From: Bradyrhizobium sp. 1(2017)
GTDB taxonomy: Bacteria > Pseudomonadota > Alphaproteobacteria > Rhizobiales > Xanthobacteraceae
Direction of reading: 5' to 3'
DNA: 64,000 bases
Assembly (NCBI RefSeq): GCF_011602485.2
Contig: NZ_CP050022.2
Coordinates: 5,786,001-5,850,000, forward strand
Part shown: positions 1 through 7,935 of the stretch, in pieces
Position numbering within the stretch: the stretch's first letter is position 1
Layout of the letters: every line of letters starts with the position of its first letter
Notes under the pieces: generated by a model
Database searches by the model: none
The model's input: only the letters and a program-made list of their open reading frames with translations
What the model was told of the DNA's origin: nothing
Position numbers and translations under genes: made by a program

Positions 1-1
1 G

Positions 2-265
2 CGATACTTCAGGGAAGGCGAGACCGAGCTCGAGGTTTCGCAAACCTATGCGTCGGACGCGCTCATCGTGCTCGTCATGGTCGAACGCCAGCGGGCTGAA
101 GTTGGCGGATTGGCGGCTCAGGACTGGTCGCTGCGCGTGACCGAGGTCTACCGCAAGGATGGCACGGATTGGCAGCTCGTGCACCGTCATGCGGATCCAC
201 TGGTGCGACGCATCACCTTGCAACAAGCGGCGATGCTCGCCGGGGGCTGGCTGGAGGAAAAATGA
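2..265 (+). CDS. SnoaL/NTF2-like protein, 5' end outside window
   Basis: An open frame enters from the left edge and ends at a TGA at 263-265, leaving 87 residues. The C-terminal pattern DWSLRVTEVYRKDG..WQLVHRHADPLV is typical of SnoaL/DUF4440-like small alpha+beta barrel proteins (ketosteroid-isomerase fold), in which a strand ending in an H-x-H-x-D segment lines the pocket. The family includes isomerases, hydrolases and proteins of unknown role, so no reaction can be assigned. The true start is not visible. Confidence 0.75.
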   Translation, partial: RYFREGETELEVSQTYASDALIVLVMVERQRAEVGGLAAQDWSLRVTEVYRKDGTDWQLVHRHADPLVRRITLQQAAMLAGGWLEEK

Positions 266-325
266 TACCCCTCGCCTCGCTGGCGCAGCCGGCCGGCCCG
301 GAGTGTCACCTGCGACGAGAAATTC

Positions 326-733
326 TCAGCGCGAGCGCTTCGGCAACTTCGGAAGCTTGTCGGGATTGAAGGCCGGCATCTTCCCGGCTGTATCAGATGC
401 CGGCGGGGGCTGCTCCGTCAGGATGAGCGTGCCCTGAAGAACCATTCCCGGCACTTGCACGGCCGTCGCGGTGTAGGTCGCGATCCTGCCGGGGCAGTTT
501 CCTTCGATACTCAGCGTGAGTTCTTCGTCGTTGCCGAAGACCGTTGCGCGTCCGTCGGTATGGCGCTTCGTCGAGACAATGGCGGTGAAACGATCCCCAT
601 CGACCTGGCAGGCGCCGTGATACGTCATCAGGCTGTCGCGGCCCCAGATCTGTCCATCCGCGACATGGACGATGCCGGTCCCCTGGTCGAGCGGGGTCTT
701 GTACCATGCCGCGTAGGTGCCGTCCTTCAGCAT
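326..733 (-). CDS. GrlR-like small regulatory-domain protein
   Basis: This 135-residue protein opens with MLKDGTYAAWYKTPL, followed by GTGIVHVADGQIWGRDS and a YHG turn. That layout matches the GrlR-like beta-barrel family, named after a negative regulator of type III secretion but common in rhizobia as orphan genes. The tail after about residue 110 is proline- and lysine-rich and probably disordered. A GGAG lies eight bases before the ATG. No secretion genes are nearby, so the regulatory role is not supported by context. The family call rests on remembered pattern similarity. Confidence 0.65.
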   Translation of the reverse strand: MLKDGTYAAWYKTPLDQGTGIVHVADGQIWGRDSLMTYHGACQVDGDRFTAIVSTKRHTDGRATVFGNDEELTLSIEGNCPGRIATYTATAVQVPGMVLQGTLILTEQPPPASDTAGKMPAFNPDKLPKLPKRSR

Positions 734-792
734 GGGTCATCTCCGTTGGTGATCCCAAGCGGGTAATCCGCATCATTAGCGCTAAGAAAGCG

Positions 793-960
793 TTAATTGC
801 GCGGCCCGTGCCATTCCGGTCTGTCTCTGCGCAGCTCGGCTTCGAGCTCCTCGATGATGCTGTGAAGCAGACACGCCGCGAGCGGGTCCGTCACTTCCCG
901 CTCCAGCTGCCTGTAACGCGCGATCTGGAACTCCTGCTCTCTCAACTGGTGCTCTGTCAT
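793..960 (-). CDS. Small hypothetical protein
   Basis: A 55-residue charged helical protein starting MTEHQLREQEFQIARYRQL. A longer frame reaches 999, but the ATG at 960 has GGAGGG nine bases upstream and is the better start. The composition, with many Glu/Arg/Leu in a helical pattern, suggests a single helical hairpin. No function recognised; similar short proteins are common orphans in Bradyrhizobium. Confidence 0.55.
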   Translation of the reverse strand: MTEHQLREQEFQIARYRQLEREVTDPLAACLLHSIIEELEAELRRDRPEWHGPRN

Positions 961-1452
961 CGGACGGGCCCTCCGACACATCGACGCAGAAGCAGCCAAG
1001 TCGTTTCGTTAAAATTTTCGGATCATTTGCGATGGTTTCCGATCGGTTAAAGGCAATGCCAAGCAGCCATCGCAAACGCGGCCACCGCCCAGTCACACGA
1101 TCGAAGCCGTTGAGATGTGCGGTGATGGCAGCGAGGCTACGCCCGTGCTCAGCCAATAGCGACCGTGGAATGCGCCGGCGACAGGCTTTGCCGCGACATC
1201 TTCGTTCGCTGCCGTGTGACGATAGTGCTGGCTATCGCCAAGCGAAGGGCGCATGGTCGCGGCAGCAGCATCGGTTGGGCTTCCAGTTGCGAAAGGCAGC
1301 GTGCATGACCATCCGCTCGCGGCGAGAAGCCGTCCACTCCAAGCATTCGTTCCGCATCCGCGGCATCGAGGCTGCCTGCGGCGCCACTGAGATGCTGTCG
1401 ATCGACTCGATCGATCTTGCGAACGCGCAAGCCGCTGACGCGAGCATCGGCC
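961..1452. other. Gene-poor stretch
   Basis: Several frames are open on both strands here (for example 1149-1652 minus and 1032-1460 plus), but their translations are rich in Arg/Ser/Cys, overlap each other and match nothing I recognise. I see no convincing gene, RNA or repeat. Confidence 0.4.
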
Positions 1453-1749
1453 ATGACTGACCAGCCGGTCGACCTCGACAAGCATCGCGGTATGGCCGCG
1501 CAGAAGGCCACCGACCTGCGCCGCGCATTGGCTGACGTCGAAGCCAACCTCCGCGAACTGCGCGAGCGCGAAGCCGATCTCGAAAATCGCATGATGACGG
1601 TGCCTGCCGCGTCCTGGCCGGAGGCGGCAGTGAAAGCACGCCATCTCCTCAACCTCTATGCTGCGGGTCTGCCCGCCGAGGATACGCGCCATCGCGCGCT
1701 GGTGGCAGCCCTGTTCGACGATTTCGCCCGGCTGTCGGGGGAGAGCTGA
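1453..1749 (+). CDS. Small coiled-coil hypothetical protein
   Basis: A 98-residue protein starting MTDQPVDLDKHRGMAAQKATDLRR. Residues 15-50 are a heptad-like helix (ALADVEANLRELREREADLE), followed by a second helical part containing RHLLNLYAAG. An upstream in-frame ATG at 1417 would add 12 residues that do not look like the rest. No function recognised. The strong amphipathic pattern and absence of a signal peptide suggest a cytoplasmic helical protein. Confidence 0.65.
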   Translation: MTDQPVDLDKHRGMAAQKATDLRRALADVEANLRELREREADLENRMMTVPAASWPEAAVKARHLLNLYAAGLPAEDTRHRALVAALFDDFARLSGES

Positions 1750-1876
1750 GGCGAACGACGGCCGCCTGCATCGCGACACCTGCCATGCTCGGCGCGACCG
1801 GGAAGCGCGCGGCCCGTCGCGCGCGATGATTGAACGCACGACCGTGCCGGGTCGCAACCACGTAACGGAGCAAGCC

Positions 1877-2155
1877 ATGACATTGACCAGCGGCCGCTTT
1901 ATCAGCCACGAATACGACCGGATGATCGTCCGGTTCTCGATGCATGACGGTGCCAGGGAGGTTCCTTGCGCGATTTCCACCTCCGCGATGGACTATATCG
2001 AGCGCGGGCCTCAAGTCAGAGCCGACCAACGGGAAGCCCAGTTCACCCGCCTGCGGGATCGCATCGAAGCTCGAGCGGCCAGCAAATATCGGGCGGCGGA
2101 GTTCGAAGGCACGCCACCGGGCATCGTGCTGCGGGGCATCGATTTCCGACAATAG
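1877..2155 (+). CDS. DUF1488-type protein
   Basis: This 92-residue protein begins MTLTSGRFISHEYDRMIVRFSMHDG and continues with EVPCAISTSAMDYI. The pattern of a strand, a conserved HDG and then a pocket-forming VPC/STSA segment resembles the short DUF1488 family of rhizobia. GGAG sits six bases before the ATG, which excludes the much longer frame from 1658. Function unknown. Confidence 0.6.
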   Translation: MTLTSGRFISHEYDRMIVRFSMHDGAREVPCAISTSAMDYIERGPQVRADQREAQFTRLRDRIEARAASKYRAAEFEGTPPGIVLRGIDFRQ

Positions 2156-2187
2156 CTCGACGGCATCCTCGCCAAGGAGGACGCTCT

Positions 2188-2463
2188 CTATTCCGCCCGT
2201 GCCTTGATCTCCGGCAAGGGTGATTTGCGCTCGAGCGGCTTCTTCTTCGGCGGCGCGGGCAGCAATCCCTCACGGATTGCCTGCTTCCGGGCGAGCTTGC
2301 GGGCTCGGCGAATGGCCTCGGACTTCTCGCGGGTCTTTCTCTCGGACGGCTTTTCGTAGGAACGCCTCTGCTTCATCTCGCGGAAGACGCCCTCGCGTTG
2401 CATCTTCTTCTTGAGAACACGAAGTGCCTGATCAACGTTATTGTCTCTGACGAGTACGTGCAA
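2188..2463 (-). CDS. rpsU: 30S ribosomal protein bS21, TTG start
   Basis: The translation [19 protein letters not shown] followed by [35 protein letters not shown] is the canonical bS21 sequence, a small basic protein of the 30S platform needed for initiation. I set the start at the TTG at 2463 because AAGGAG lies six bases upstream and S21 normally begins at this residue. The frame stays open upstream to an ATG at 2649, but those 62 extra residues do not belong to the family. The tail after about residue 70 ([14 protein letters not shown]) is longer than in enterobacterial S21, as is usual in rhizobia. It is divergent from cspA. Confidence 0.9.
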   Translation of the reverse strand: MHVLVRDNNVDQALRVLKKKMQREGVFREMKQRRSYEKPSERKTREKSEAIRRARKLARKQAIREGLLPAPPKKKPLERKSPLPEIKARAE

Positions 2464-2894
2464 TTGAGTCTCCTTGCCGATGGCTGCGAATGCGGCACGT
2501 CCTGTGGCAGCCAATTCCGCAGGAGCTTCATTCCGACTTTTGAGGATAGTGGCGGCGACCTTGGCCGCGGCTGCGCACAAGCCGATCTGCTCGTCACGAG
2601 CGATGCAGCTTGGTGGCATGAACGTGATCCTCTCGTGCAGCGCTGTCAATCGATAACGTGTTTCCTACAAGGGCACGCGAAGCGATTTAATCGGAACACC
2701 GGGACTGGTCTTCGCGGAAGCAAATTGGCTTGCCTCCTTGCAAAATCGCGTATGTGGTGTATATTGAAGTCGTTCGATTAGCCGCTGTGCCTTGTTGAAT
2801 GCGCCCGCGGGCTCCTTTTCCAAAGACATCGACGAAGTTGAAGATGACCGCGTGATTGTCGCGCGGGTAGCGATTGCGCGCTTTGGAGAAGCAG
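2464..2894. promoter_or_regulatory. Divergent leader region of rpsU and cspA
   Basis: About 430 bp separates the two divergent translation-associated genes. No supported gene lies here; the open frames overlap the upstream extension of rpsU. A stretch near 2750-2775 is notably AT-richer than its surroundings and could hold the cspA promoter, which would give a long 5' leader of the sort seen in cold-shock mRNAs. This placement is inference. Confidence 0.4.
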
Positions 2895-3104
2895 ATGACG
2901 ACAGGTACTGTGAAGTGGTTCAACGGCCAAAAGGGCTTCGGTTTCATTCAGCCGAGCGACGGTAGCAATGATGTTTTCGTTCACATCAGCGCCGTCGAAC
3001 GTGCCGGTCTCGCCGGTCTCGCAGAAGGCCAAAAGGTCAACTTCGAGGTCAAGACCGACAAGATGCGAGGCAAGGTCAGCGCCGAGAACCTCTCGCTGGC
3101 TTGA
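2895..3104 (+). CDS. cspA: Cold-shock protein, CspA family
   Basis: A 69-residue single cold-shock domain beginning [21 protein letters not shown]1 (KGFGFI, residues 14-19) and RNP2 (VFVHIS, about residues 29-34) are intact, so single-stranded RNA/DNA binding is expected. GGAGA lies five bases upstream of the ATG at 2895; an earlier in-frame ATG at 2874 adds seven non-family residues. The gene stands alone, divergent from rpsU, and is followed by its own hairpin terminator. Confidence 0.93.
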   Translation: MTTGTVKWFNGQKGFGFIQPSDGSNDVFVHISAVERAGLAGLAEGQKVNFEVKTDKMRGKVSAENLSLA

Positions 3105-3146
3105 TATCGTGGTGCCGTTTCACGGATGTACTGAAACGGCCCCCTG

Positions 3147-3176
3147 CCCGCTCGATCTTCGGATTGAGCGGGTTTT
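3147..3176 (+). terminator. Rho-independent terminator of cspA
   Basis: CCCGCTCGATC pairs with GATTGAGCGGG (one G-U pair) around a perfect UUCG tetraloop closed by C-G, followed directly by TTTT. This is an almost ideal intrinsic terminator 43 bases after the cspA stop codon. Confidence 0.9.
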
Positions 3177-3200
3177 GTCGGTTTCCAAGCCGGGTGAGCA

Positions 3201-3443
3201 ATGAACGCCAAGAAATCGGCAGAGCTGTCACCCGAAGGCGTCGCGCGCTCCGATCGCAAGCGTCTGGCCGCTGAAGAGGGAGCGCGAGCGTTGGCGGATG
3301 TCGAAAGACAGGGCGTCGAGGTCCGCAAGAACATGGCGCGGCTCCGTGAGGTGCGCGAGGCCAAGGAAGCCGCCGATGAAGCGATGCGAATAGCTTTGCC
3401 ACCGCCGACGCCCAAGAAGCGTTCCAAGAAGCCGGTGCGATAG
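3201..3443 (+). CDS. Small charged helical hypothetical protein
   Basis: An 80-residue protein (MNAKKSAELSPEGVARSDRKR...) that is nearly all Glu/Lys/Arg/Ala helix up to residue 65 and ends in a basic PPPTPKKRSKKPVR tail. The ATG follows a weak GGGTGAG. The composition suggests a soluble helical protein, possibly nucleic-acid associated because of its basic tail. Function not recognised. Confidence 0.55.
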   Translation: MNAKKSAELSPEGVARSDRKRLAAEEGARALADVERQGVEVRKNMARLREVREAKEAADEAMRIALPPPTPKKRSKKPVR

Positions 3444-3486
3444 TCAGCAATTCGAAGGGCCGATCACATGCCGGAGAGAGCAGATC

Positions 3487-3699
3487 GTGCCTAGAAGCAA
3501 GCCTGACCACGGAACCATCACTTTCTTTCTCGCGTCCGGCGCAAACCGGCAGATGTGCCGGCTCGCGACGACATTCAACACGCAGAAGCAGGCCTTCAGC
3601 TATTTCCAGAAACACCGGACGGAGTTCGAGCGCATCGCGCGGGCGCGCCTTGCTTCGGGAGAACTCGAAGACGGAATTGTGGTGCTTTCGATGCTCTAG
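3487..3699 (+). CDS. Small hypothetical protein, GTG start
   Basis: A 70-residue protein (MPRSKPDHGTITFFLASG...) with a GTG start preceded by GGAGAGAG. It contains a short strand-rich beginning and a central amphipathic helix (QAFSYFQKHRTEFERIARARL), then ends with ELEDGIVVLSML. Similar short proteins are frequent in Bradyrhizobium; no function recognised. Confidence 0.55.
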   Translation: MPRSKPDHGTITFFLASGANRQMCRLATTFNTQKQAFSYFQKHRTEFERIARARLASGELEDGIVVLSML

Positions 3700-3816
3700 C
3701 CGGAGCCGATCCGGAAGAGCGCCACGATTGGCTCTGCGTTAGGACGTGACACCGGTTTGAGTTGAGATGATGCTCACATCATAAACCGGCTGCGATGACG
3801 CTGTGCGCCTATCTCA

Positions 3817-4053
3817 TCAATCGCCCGGCCGCGCTCTTTCACCCACGAAAGTTACGCTGAAGTCAGGGCCGACCGCATCCCGAACCTGAATGGTCAATCC
3901 GTCGCTACTCGTGAAGGGATCAAGCTCTCTGGTGATGTCGGCAAGAGACAGTGCCGCCTCGACCTCCGCGGCCCTTTGACCGGTCAAACTCAGACCCTCT
4001 TCGTCGACCACGAGCGACTCGCCGTCCCAGATATCAAAGTAGAAGTGCGGCAC
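3817..4053 (-). CDS. DUF6894-type small protein
   Basis: This 78-residue protein starts MPHFYFDIWDGESLVVDEEGLSL, the hallmark opening of the rhizobial DUF6894 family: an F-x-D strand, a conserved D-x-x-G and an Asp/Glu-rich turn, followed by an Ala-rich helix. The start codon is GTG. It directly abuts the preceding gene on the same strand (stop at 4054), so the two are probably co-transcribed. Function unknown. Confidence 0.7.
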   Translation of the reverse strand: MPHFYFDIWDGESLVVDEEGLSLTGQRAAEVEAALSLADITRELDPFTSSDGLTIQVRDAVGPDFSVTFVGERARPGD

Positions 4054-4239
4054 CTAAGGTGCTCTAGCGGGCTGGCCACGGCGCTTGGCTTCCCTGGCCA
4101 ACCTTTCGGCTTTCAGACGCTCCCGATTTGCGTGAAAAGTCAGTTGCGCTTGCTCATAGTCGGTCGGTGGCTTTTTCGCGATCGGCTTGAACAAGTCGTG
4201 GGCCTCTTTGACGGCCCGCGCGTGTGATCGCTGTCTCAT
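4054..4239 (-). CDS. Small basic hypothetical protein
   Basis: A 61-residue, strongly basic protein (MRQRSHARAVKEAHDLFKPIAKKP...) with a helical C-terminal half. Its ATG overlaps the stop of the upstream gene by four bases (ATGA), implying translational coupling. The next gene follows without a gap. No function recognised. Confidence 0.5.
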   Translation of the reverse strand: MRQRSHARAVKEAHDLFKPIAKKPPTDYEQAQLTFHANRERLKAERLAREAKRRGQPARAP

Positions 4240-4640
4240 GGCTTGATCCCTCTTTTTTCTCTGGTGACGTGTCTGGTGTTCATCTTGCTCGCGCTGCCCA
4301 CTTGTTCCCCGGATCCGCTCGTTGTGCTGGGTCTATCTTTGCGCAAGCGGTTGAACTCCGCGGGTCCGTTGAGCAGATCCTGCTTGCGCGAGACCCGGGC
4401 CTCTTCCGTCGTGGCCTTGTCGCCCATACCATCGATCGCATCGCCAGCCATCTTGCGCGCGCGCAGTTTCTGCTGATCACGACGGTCGTTCGACGTGAGG
4501 CCCAGCTCGACGAGGCGACCAACCGCCTCGGACAAGGAAGAGCCGTTGTTCTGATGAGCCATCCACGCCCTGATGGCCTTCAGCAGAGACGCTGAAGGCC
4601 GAAAGCTCACAGCTGGAGCGAGGGTAAAACGTTTCCTCAT
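4236..4640 (-). CDS. Possible ribbon-helix-helix protein
   Basis: A 134-residue protein from the ATG at 4640, which has GGTGAG upstream; a longer frame to 4706 lacks a ribosome site. Residues 5-45 (FTLAPAVSFRPSASLLKAI.. then LSEAVGRLVELGL) have the spacing of a beta strand followed by two helices as in ribbon-helix-helix DNA-binding domains. The remainder is charged and probably disordered. It heads a tight three-gene unit with the two small genes downstream. A DNA-binding role is inference. Confidence 0.5.
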   Translation of the reverse strand: MRKRFTLAPAVSFRPSASLLKAIRAWMAHQNNGSSLSEAVGRLVELGLTSNDRRDQQKLRARKMAGDAIDGMGDKATTEEARVSRKQDLLNGPAEFNRLRKDRPSTTSGSGEQVGSASKMNTRHVTREKRGIKP

Positions 4641-4866
4641 TGGGCTCACCCGGTTTGCTGCCACCGCAGCGCGCCCATCGGCAGTAGGTGAAGGACCAAC
4701 GGGCAACCATCCGAACCGTTCCTACCGGTAAGGCTTGGAAGGCCATGGCCATTCTGGAAGCGGCGCACCCGGAGCCGCATCATCGAAAACACGCTCGAAG
4801 GGATGCGGAAAGCACTGCCTGTGCCTCCTGAGGAAAACAGGCGCCATTGGAAGCTTGCTCTTCGGG

Positions 4867-5079
4867 TCAGGGCTTCGAGGGCTTTTGATCCCAGGGACGC
4901 TTGCCGTCCGCGTCACGATCCCAAGGTCGCGTTGTAGGTGCGCTTTTTTCGGCTTCGACGGCTTTTGCGCGGTCAGCCTTAACCTGTTCACGATCAGTCA
5001 GAGGCGGCTTTTGCGGGGAACCGACTTGAGCCAGCGCTGGAACTGTGGTGACCAGCGCGACCATGAGGATTTTCTTCAT
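4867..5079 (-). CDS. Small exported protein with RPWD repeats
   Basis: A 70-residue protein with a short signal peptide (MKKILMVALVTTVPALA) and a charged mature part. It ends in two RPWD-containing repeats (RPWDRDADGK, RPWDQKPSKP). The ATG at 5079 fits the signal peptide; the frame also opens at 5100. It is probably periplasmic. Function unknown. Confidence 0.5.
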   Translation of the reverse strand: MKKILMVALVTTVPALAQVGSPQKPPLTDREQVKADRAKAVEAEKSAPTTRPWDRDADGKRPWDQKPSKP

Positions 5080-5240
5080 CCCCGAGTCTAGCACTGACAT
5101 CCGACCGCGTCCGAATTAGTTTGCCCGCTCTGGGCTTCTGGCGGTTTTAGCTTGCCTGTCCAATTGCCCAATCGGCCGGACAGTCCGTATAGGCGGGACG
5201 GCCTCCTCGCGGACGGTGCAAGCGTCATTGGGCCGATGCG

Positions 5241-5267
5241 CCAAGCTGCTGAGAGACAACAGCTTGG
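5241..5267 (-). terminator. Hairpin downstream of the TonB receptor
   Basis: CCAAGCTG and CAGCTTGG form an eight-base stem around an 11-base loop, 33 bases beyond the receptor stop codon. There is no T-tract, so it is only a candidate terminator or 3' stabiliser. Confidence 0.4.
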
Positions 5268-5299
5268 CCCCTTCCGCGCGAAGCGGTGTCCGCGCCGCC

Positions 5300-7771
5300 C
5301 TAGAACGTCACCCGCATGCCCGCATAGAACGCCCTTGGCCTCGCGGGGCTGAGCGAGCGCGGATCAATGAAATCTGCGCCGCCATTGGTGAAGTTGGGCA
5401 AGGCATCGCGGTCGAAGAACTGCCCGTAGGTCACGTAGCGTTTGTCGAACAGATTGTCGACGCGGCCGTAGAGCTGGATGTTTTTCGCAACCTGATAGGA
5501 GGTGTAGAGATTGAAGACCGTATAGGATGGCAGCTTCGCGAACTGGTTCGACTCGTCGCCGACTATAAATTGGTTGGAGACGAACAGCGCGTTGCCGCCG
5601 ACCTTCCAGACGTCGGTCACGGCATAGTCGACGCCGACCTTGACGCGGTGGCGCGGGATCGCGGGGATCTGGTTGCCGGGCCTGACTTGGATGGTCTCGG
5701 TGGCCGGATCGGCAAACGGGCTTTCGGAACCGAGCTCGAGCGGGTCAAGGAAGCGCGCGTCGACGAAGGCGTAGCTCGCCTGGAACTGAAGCGTCGGAGA
5801 CTTGATGTTGACTTCGGCCTCGAGCCCCTGCCGCCGTGTCCGGCCGACGTTCGAGAAATAGCCGAAGCCGGTCCGGCCAACGGCCGGCACCGCCATGATG
5901 TCGTCGTGATTGGTGGCGCGGAAGCCGCCGAGCTTCCATCCGAGCGTGCCGATGTTCAGCTCCTGGGTGCCGCGGAAACCGGCCTCCACGGTCTTGGAGA
6001 CGACCTGCTTCAGCGGCGGATCCGCAACCAGGAAGGCTGCAATGAGGCAAGGCCTGGCGGGATCGGCGCAGCCGAGCTCGAGCGGCGTCGGCACGCGGTT
6101 GGCCTCGGAATAGCCGGCATAAGCGGTCAATCCCGGCGTGATCTTGTAGGTGCCGCCGATGATCGGATTGAAGCGCGTGAAGGTGTGATCGCCGTTCAGC
6201 GCAGTCCCGAGCTGGTCCTCGAGCGTGATCCGCGCCGCGTTGAAGCGGCCGCCGCCCGTGATGGCGAAGGCGTCCGTGACGTTGAACGTGTCCATCGCGT
6301 AGAGGCCATTATATTGATTGACGGTCCGTAGCGAGACGGGGCCGGCGATGGGGTCTGCCGCGGGAGTTGGCCCCAGGAAAACGCCGCTGCCGGTGACGAC
6401 GTAGTTCTCTCCCATCGAACCGATTTCGGAGCTGGCATTGTAGCGCGTCACGCTGGCGTCATAGGTAGCGCCCACGACGAAGCGGTTGTCATGGCCGAAC
6501 AATTGATCGGTGTTGGTGGCTTGGCCCGACACGCCGAATGTGGACGAACGGATCGAGCCCCGGTCAATCGCGCCGAGGATCGTTCCCGGTGCAAAGGGAT
6601 TGGCGAGCTGCACGCCCCCCCCGCCGTTGGCGGGGGTGGTGTCGTCGCCAAAGCAGAGCAACGCCGGATCTGCAGCGCACTCCTCGGCGTCGGTCGGATT
6701 GCCGTCGACGATGTTCTGCTCGAACCTGCGCACATGGGCGGTACCTTCGAGCGTCCAGGTCGGCGTCGCGTCGACCTTTCCGGTGAAGTTGAGATAGCCG
6801 ACGCGGTTGGCCGTGGTCTGCGGTGTGGTGTAGGTCGCCCCCCAATATTTTTCCAGCAGCTCGGCCGGAACGGTGGCACTGGCGCCGAAATTGTTCTTGG
6901 CGGCCCCCATGTTGACGTGGAATTCGCTGTCGCCGGCCCTGTAACCGACATCGCCGTAGAAGCGCCGAATCGTCGATTGGGAAAAATTGCGGAAACCGTT
7001 GTCGCGCAGCCCCTCGAGCGCGCCGTAGACGGCGTAATTCGGATCGACCTGCTTGCCCCATTGCGCCGACCCCTGGATGCGGCCGAACGAGCCGCCCATG
7101 ACGTCGACCTCCGCGCCCTGATAGGTGAAGCCATCCTTCATTTGCAAGTTGAGCGCGCCGCCCAGCGCATTGAGGCCGAAGGCGGGATTGTTGGTCACGA
7201 GCGTCACCGACCTGATTGCGGCGGTGGGGATCAGGTCCCAGTTGACGGCGTCCGAGAACGCTTCGTTGATGCGGACGCCGTTCTGGTACACGGCAAGGCC
7301 TTGCGGCGTGCCGGTCACGGGAGACGCGACGAAGCCGCGGAACTCGATGTCAGGCGTGAACGGATTGCCTGTGACTTCGCTGATGTTGACGCCGGGAATG
7401 TAGTCGCGCAGCGCATCGGTGATGTTCAGCGAGTTGGTACGCCTGATCTGGCTGGCATCGACCGCGTTGATCGCCGAAGGGACCTTGTCGACATCGAGAC
7501 CCCGGCCGATGCCCGGCGAGGTCGGGTAGACATAGAGCCGGGTCCTCGGAGCGGCGGACCCGGGCGCGCCCACCCGCGCGACCGGTCGCGACGGCGCCGC
7601 GCGCCGCGTTGCCGACGGTGGTGCGGTCACCTCGACCGGCGGCAGGTTCTGAACGTTGGTCTGCTCGTCCGGGGCGGCCTTGGCAGGGCTCGCAAGGACC
7701 AAACCCGACACCAGCCCCGTCGACACCGAGGCCATCAATAAACGACGCTTGAACGAAAGAACCTTGCCCAT
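5300..7771 (-). CDS. TonB-dependent outer-membrane receptor (LutH-like candidate)
   Basis: An 823-residue receptor with a long signal peptide (MGKVLSFKRRLLMASVSTG.., cleaved near SPAKA-AP), a proline-rich linker and a plug domain from about residue 80 (VPSAINAVDASQIR..). The plug is followed by a 22-strand barrel that ends in a terminal Phe (AGMRVTF), the outer-membrane insertion signal. The ATG at 7771 has AAGGTGGGGG upstream and is preferred over 7792. The closest context parallel is LutH, the lanthanide-chelate receptor beside lut transporter genes in Methylorubrum; here a lut-like ABC operon lies 4 kb away. The substrate is inferred from neighbourhood only; an iron-chelate receptor cannot be excluded. 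Confidence 0.85.
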   Translation of the reverse strand: MGKVLSFKRRLLMASVSTGLVSGLVLASPAKAAPDEQTNVQNLPPVEVTAPPSATRRAAPSRPVARVGAPGSAAPRTRLYVYPTSPGIGRGLDVDKVPSAINAVDASQIRRTNSLNITDALRDYIPGVNISEVTGNPFTPDIEFRGFVASPVTGTPQGLAVYQNGVRINEAFSDAVNWDLIPTAAIRSVTLVTNNPAFGLNALGGALNLQMKDGFTYQGAEVDVMGGSFGRIQGSAQWGKQVDPNYAVYGALEGLRDNGFRNFSQSTIRRFYGDVGYRAGDSEFHVNMGAAKNNFGASATVPAELLEKYWGATYTTPQTTANRVGYLNFTGKVDATPTWTLEGTAHVRRFEQNIVDGNPTDAEECAADPALLCFGDDTTPANGGGGVQLANPFAPGTILGAIDRGSIRSSTFGVSGQATNTDQLFGHDNRFVVGATYDASVTRYNASSEIGSMGENYVVTGSGVFLGPTPAADPIAGPVSLRTVNQYNGLYAMDTFNVTDAFAITGGGRFNAARITLEDQLGTALNGDHTFTRFNPIIGGTYKITPGLTAYAGYSEANRVPTPLELGCADPARPCLIAAFLVADPPLKQVVSKTVEAGFRGTQELNIGTLGWKLGGFRATNHDDIMAVPAVGRTGFGYFSNVGRTRRQGLEAEVNIKSPTLQFQASYAFVDARFLDPLELGSESPFADPATETIQVRPGNQIPAIPRHRVKVGVDYAVTDVWKVGGNALFVSNQFIVGDESNQFAKLPSYTVFNLYTSYQVAKNIQLYGRVDNLFDKRYVTYGQFFDRDALPNFTNGGADFIDPRSLSPARPRAFYAGMRVTF

Positions 7772-7883
7772 CCCCCACCTTCCCATCCGCAACTACCGGC
7801 TGTTTTGATTTTCGCCGATTGGTCGAGACGAGTGTATTCTGCCGCAATGGGTGCGCCAGCCACAAAAGGTCGGGCGATACCCA

Positions 7884-7932
7884 CACCCGTTTTCCCGATC
7901 AGATCGGGAATTTTTCCCGACCGTTTCGGGTG
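7884..7932. promoter_or_regulatory. Nested palindromes upstream of TonB receptor
   Basis: A perfect 19-base palindrome, TTCCCGATCAGATCGGGAA, lies at 7892-7910. A second dyad (CCCGA-N5-TCGGG, 7916-7930) follows, and outer arms CACCCG/CGGGTG enclose both. The element sits between the sensor kinase stop (7936) and the receptor start (7771), about 120 bases upstream of the receptor. It could be an operator for the receptor or a transcriptional end for the kinase gene; on the minus strand no T-tract follows it, which favours an operator. Confidence 0.5.
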
Positions 7933-7935
7933 CGA

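Noticed and set aside
1093..1980. 295-codon open frame on the minus strand
   Set aside because: It overlaps the better-supported genes at 1453 and 1877; the translation is Arg/Ser/Cys-rich.
6491..7741. 416-codon open frame on the plus strand
   Set aside because: It lies wholly antisense to the TonB receptor, and its translation is His/Arg/Asp-rich without a recognisable fold; it is a high-GC shadow.
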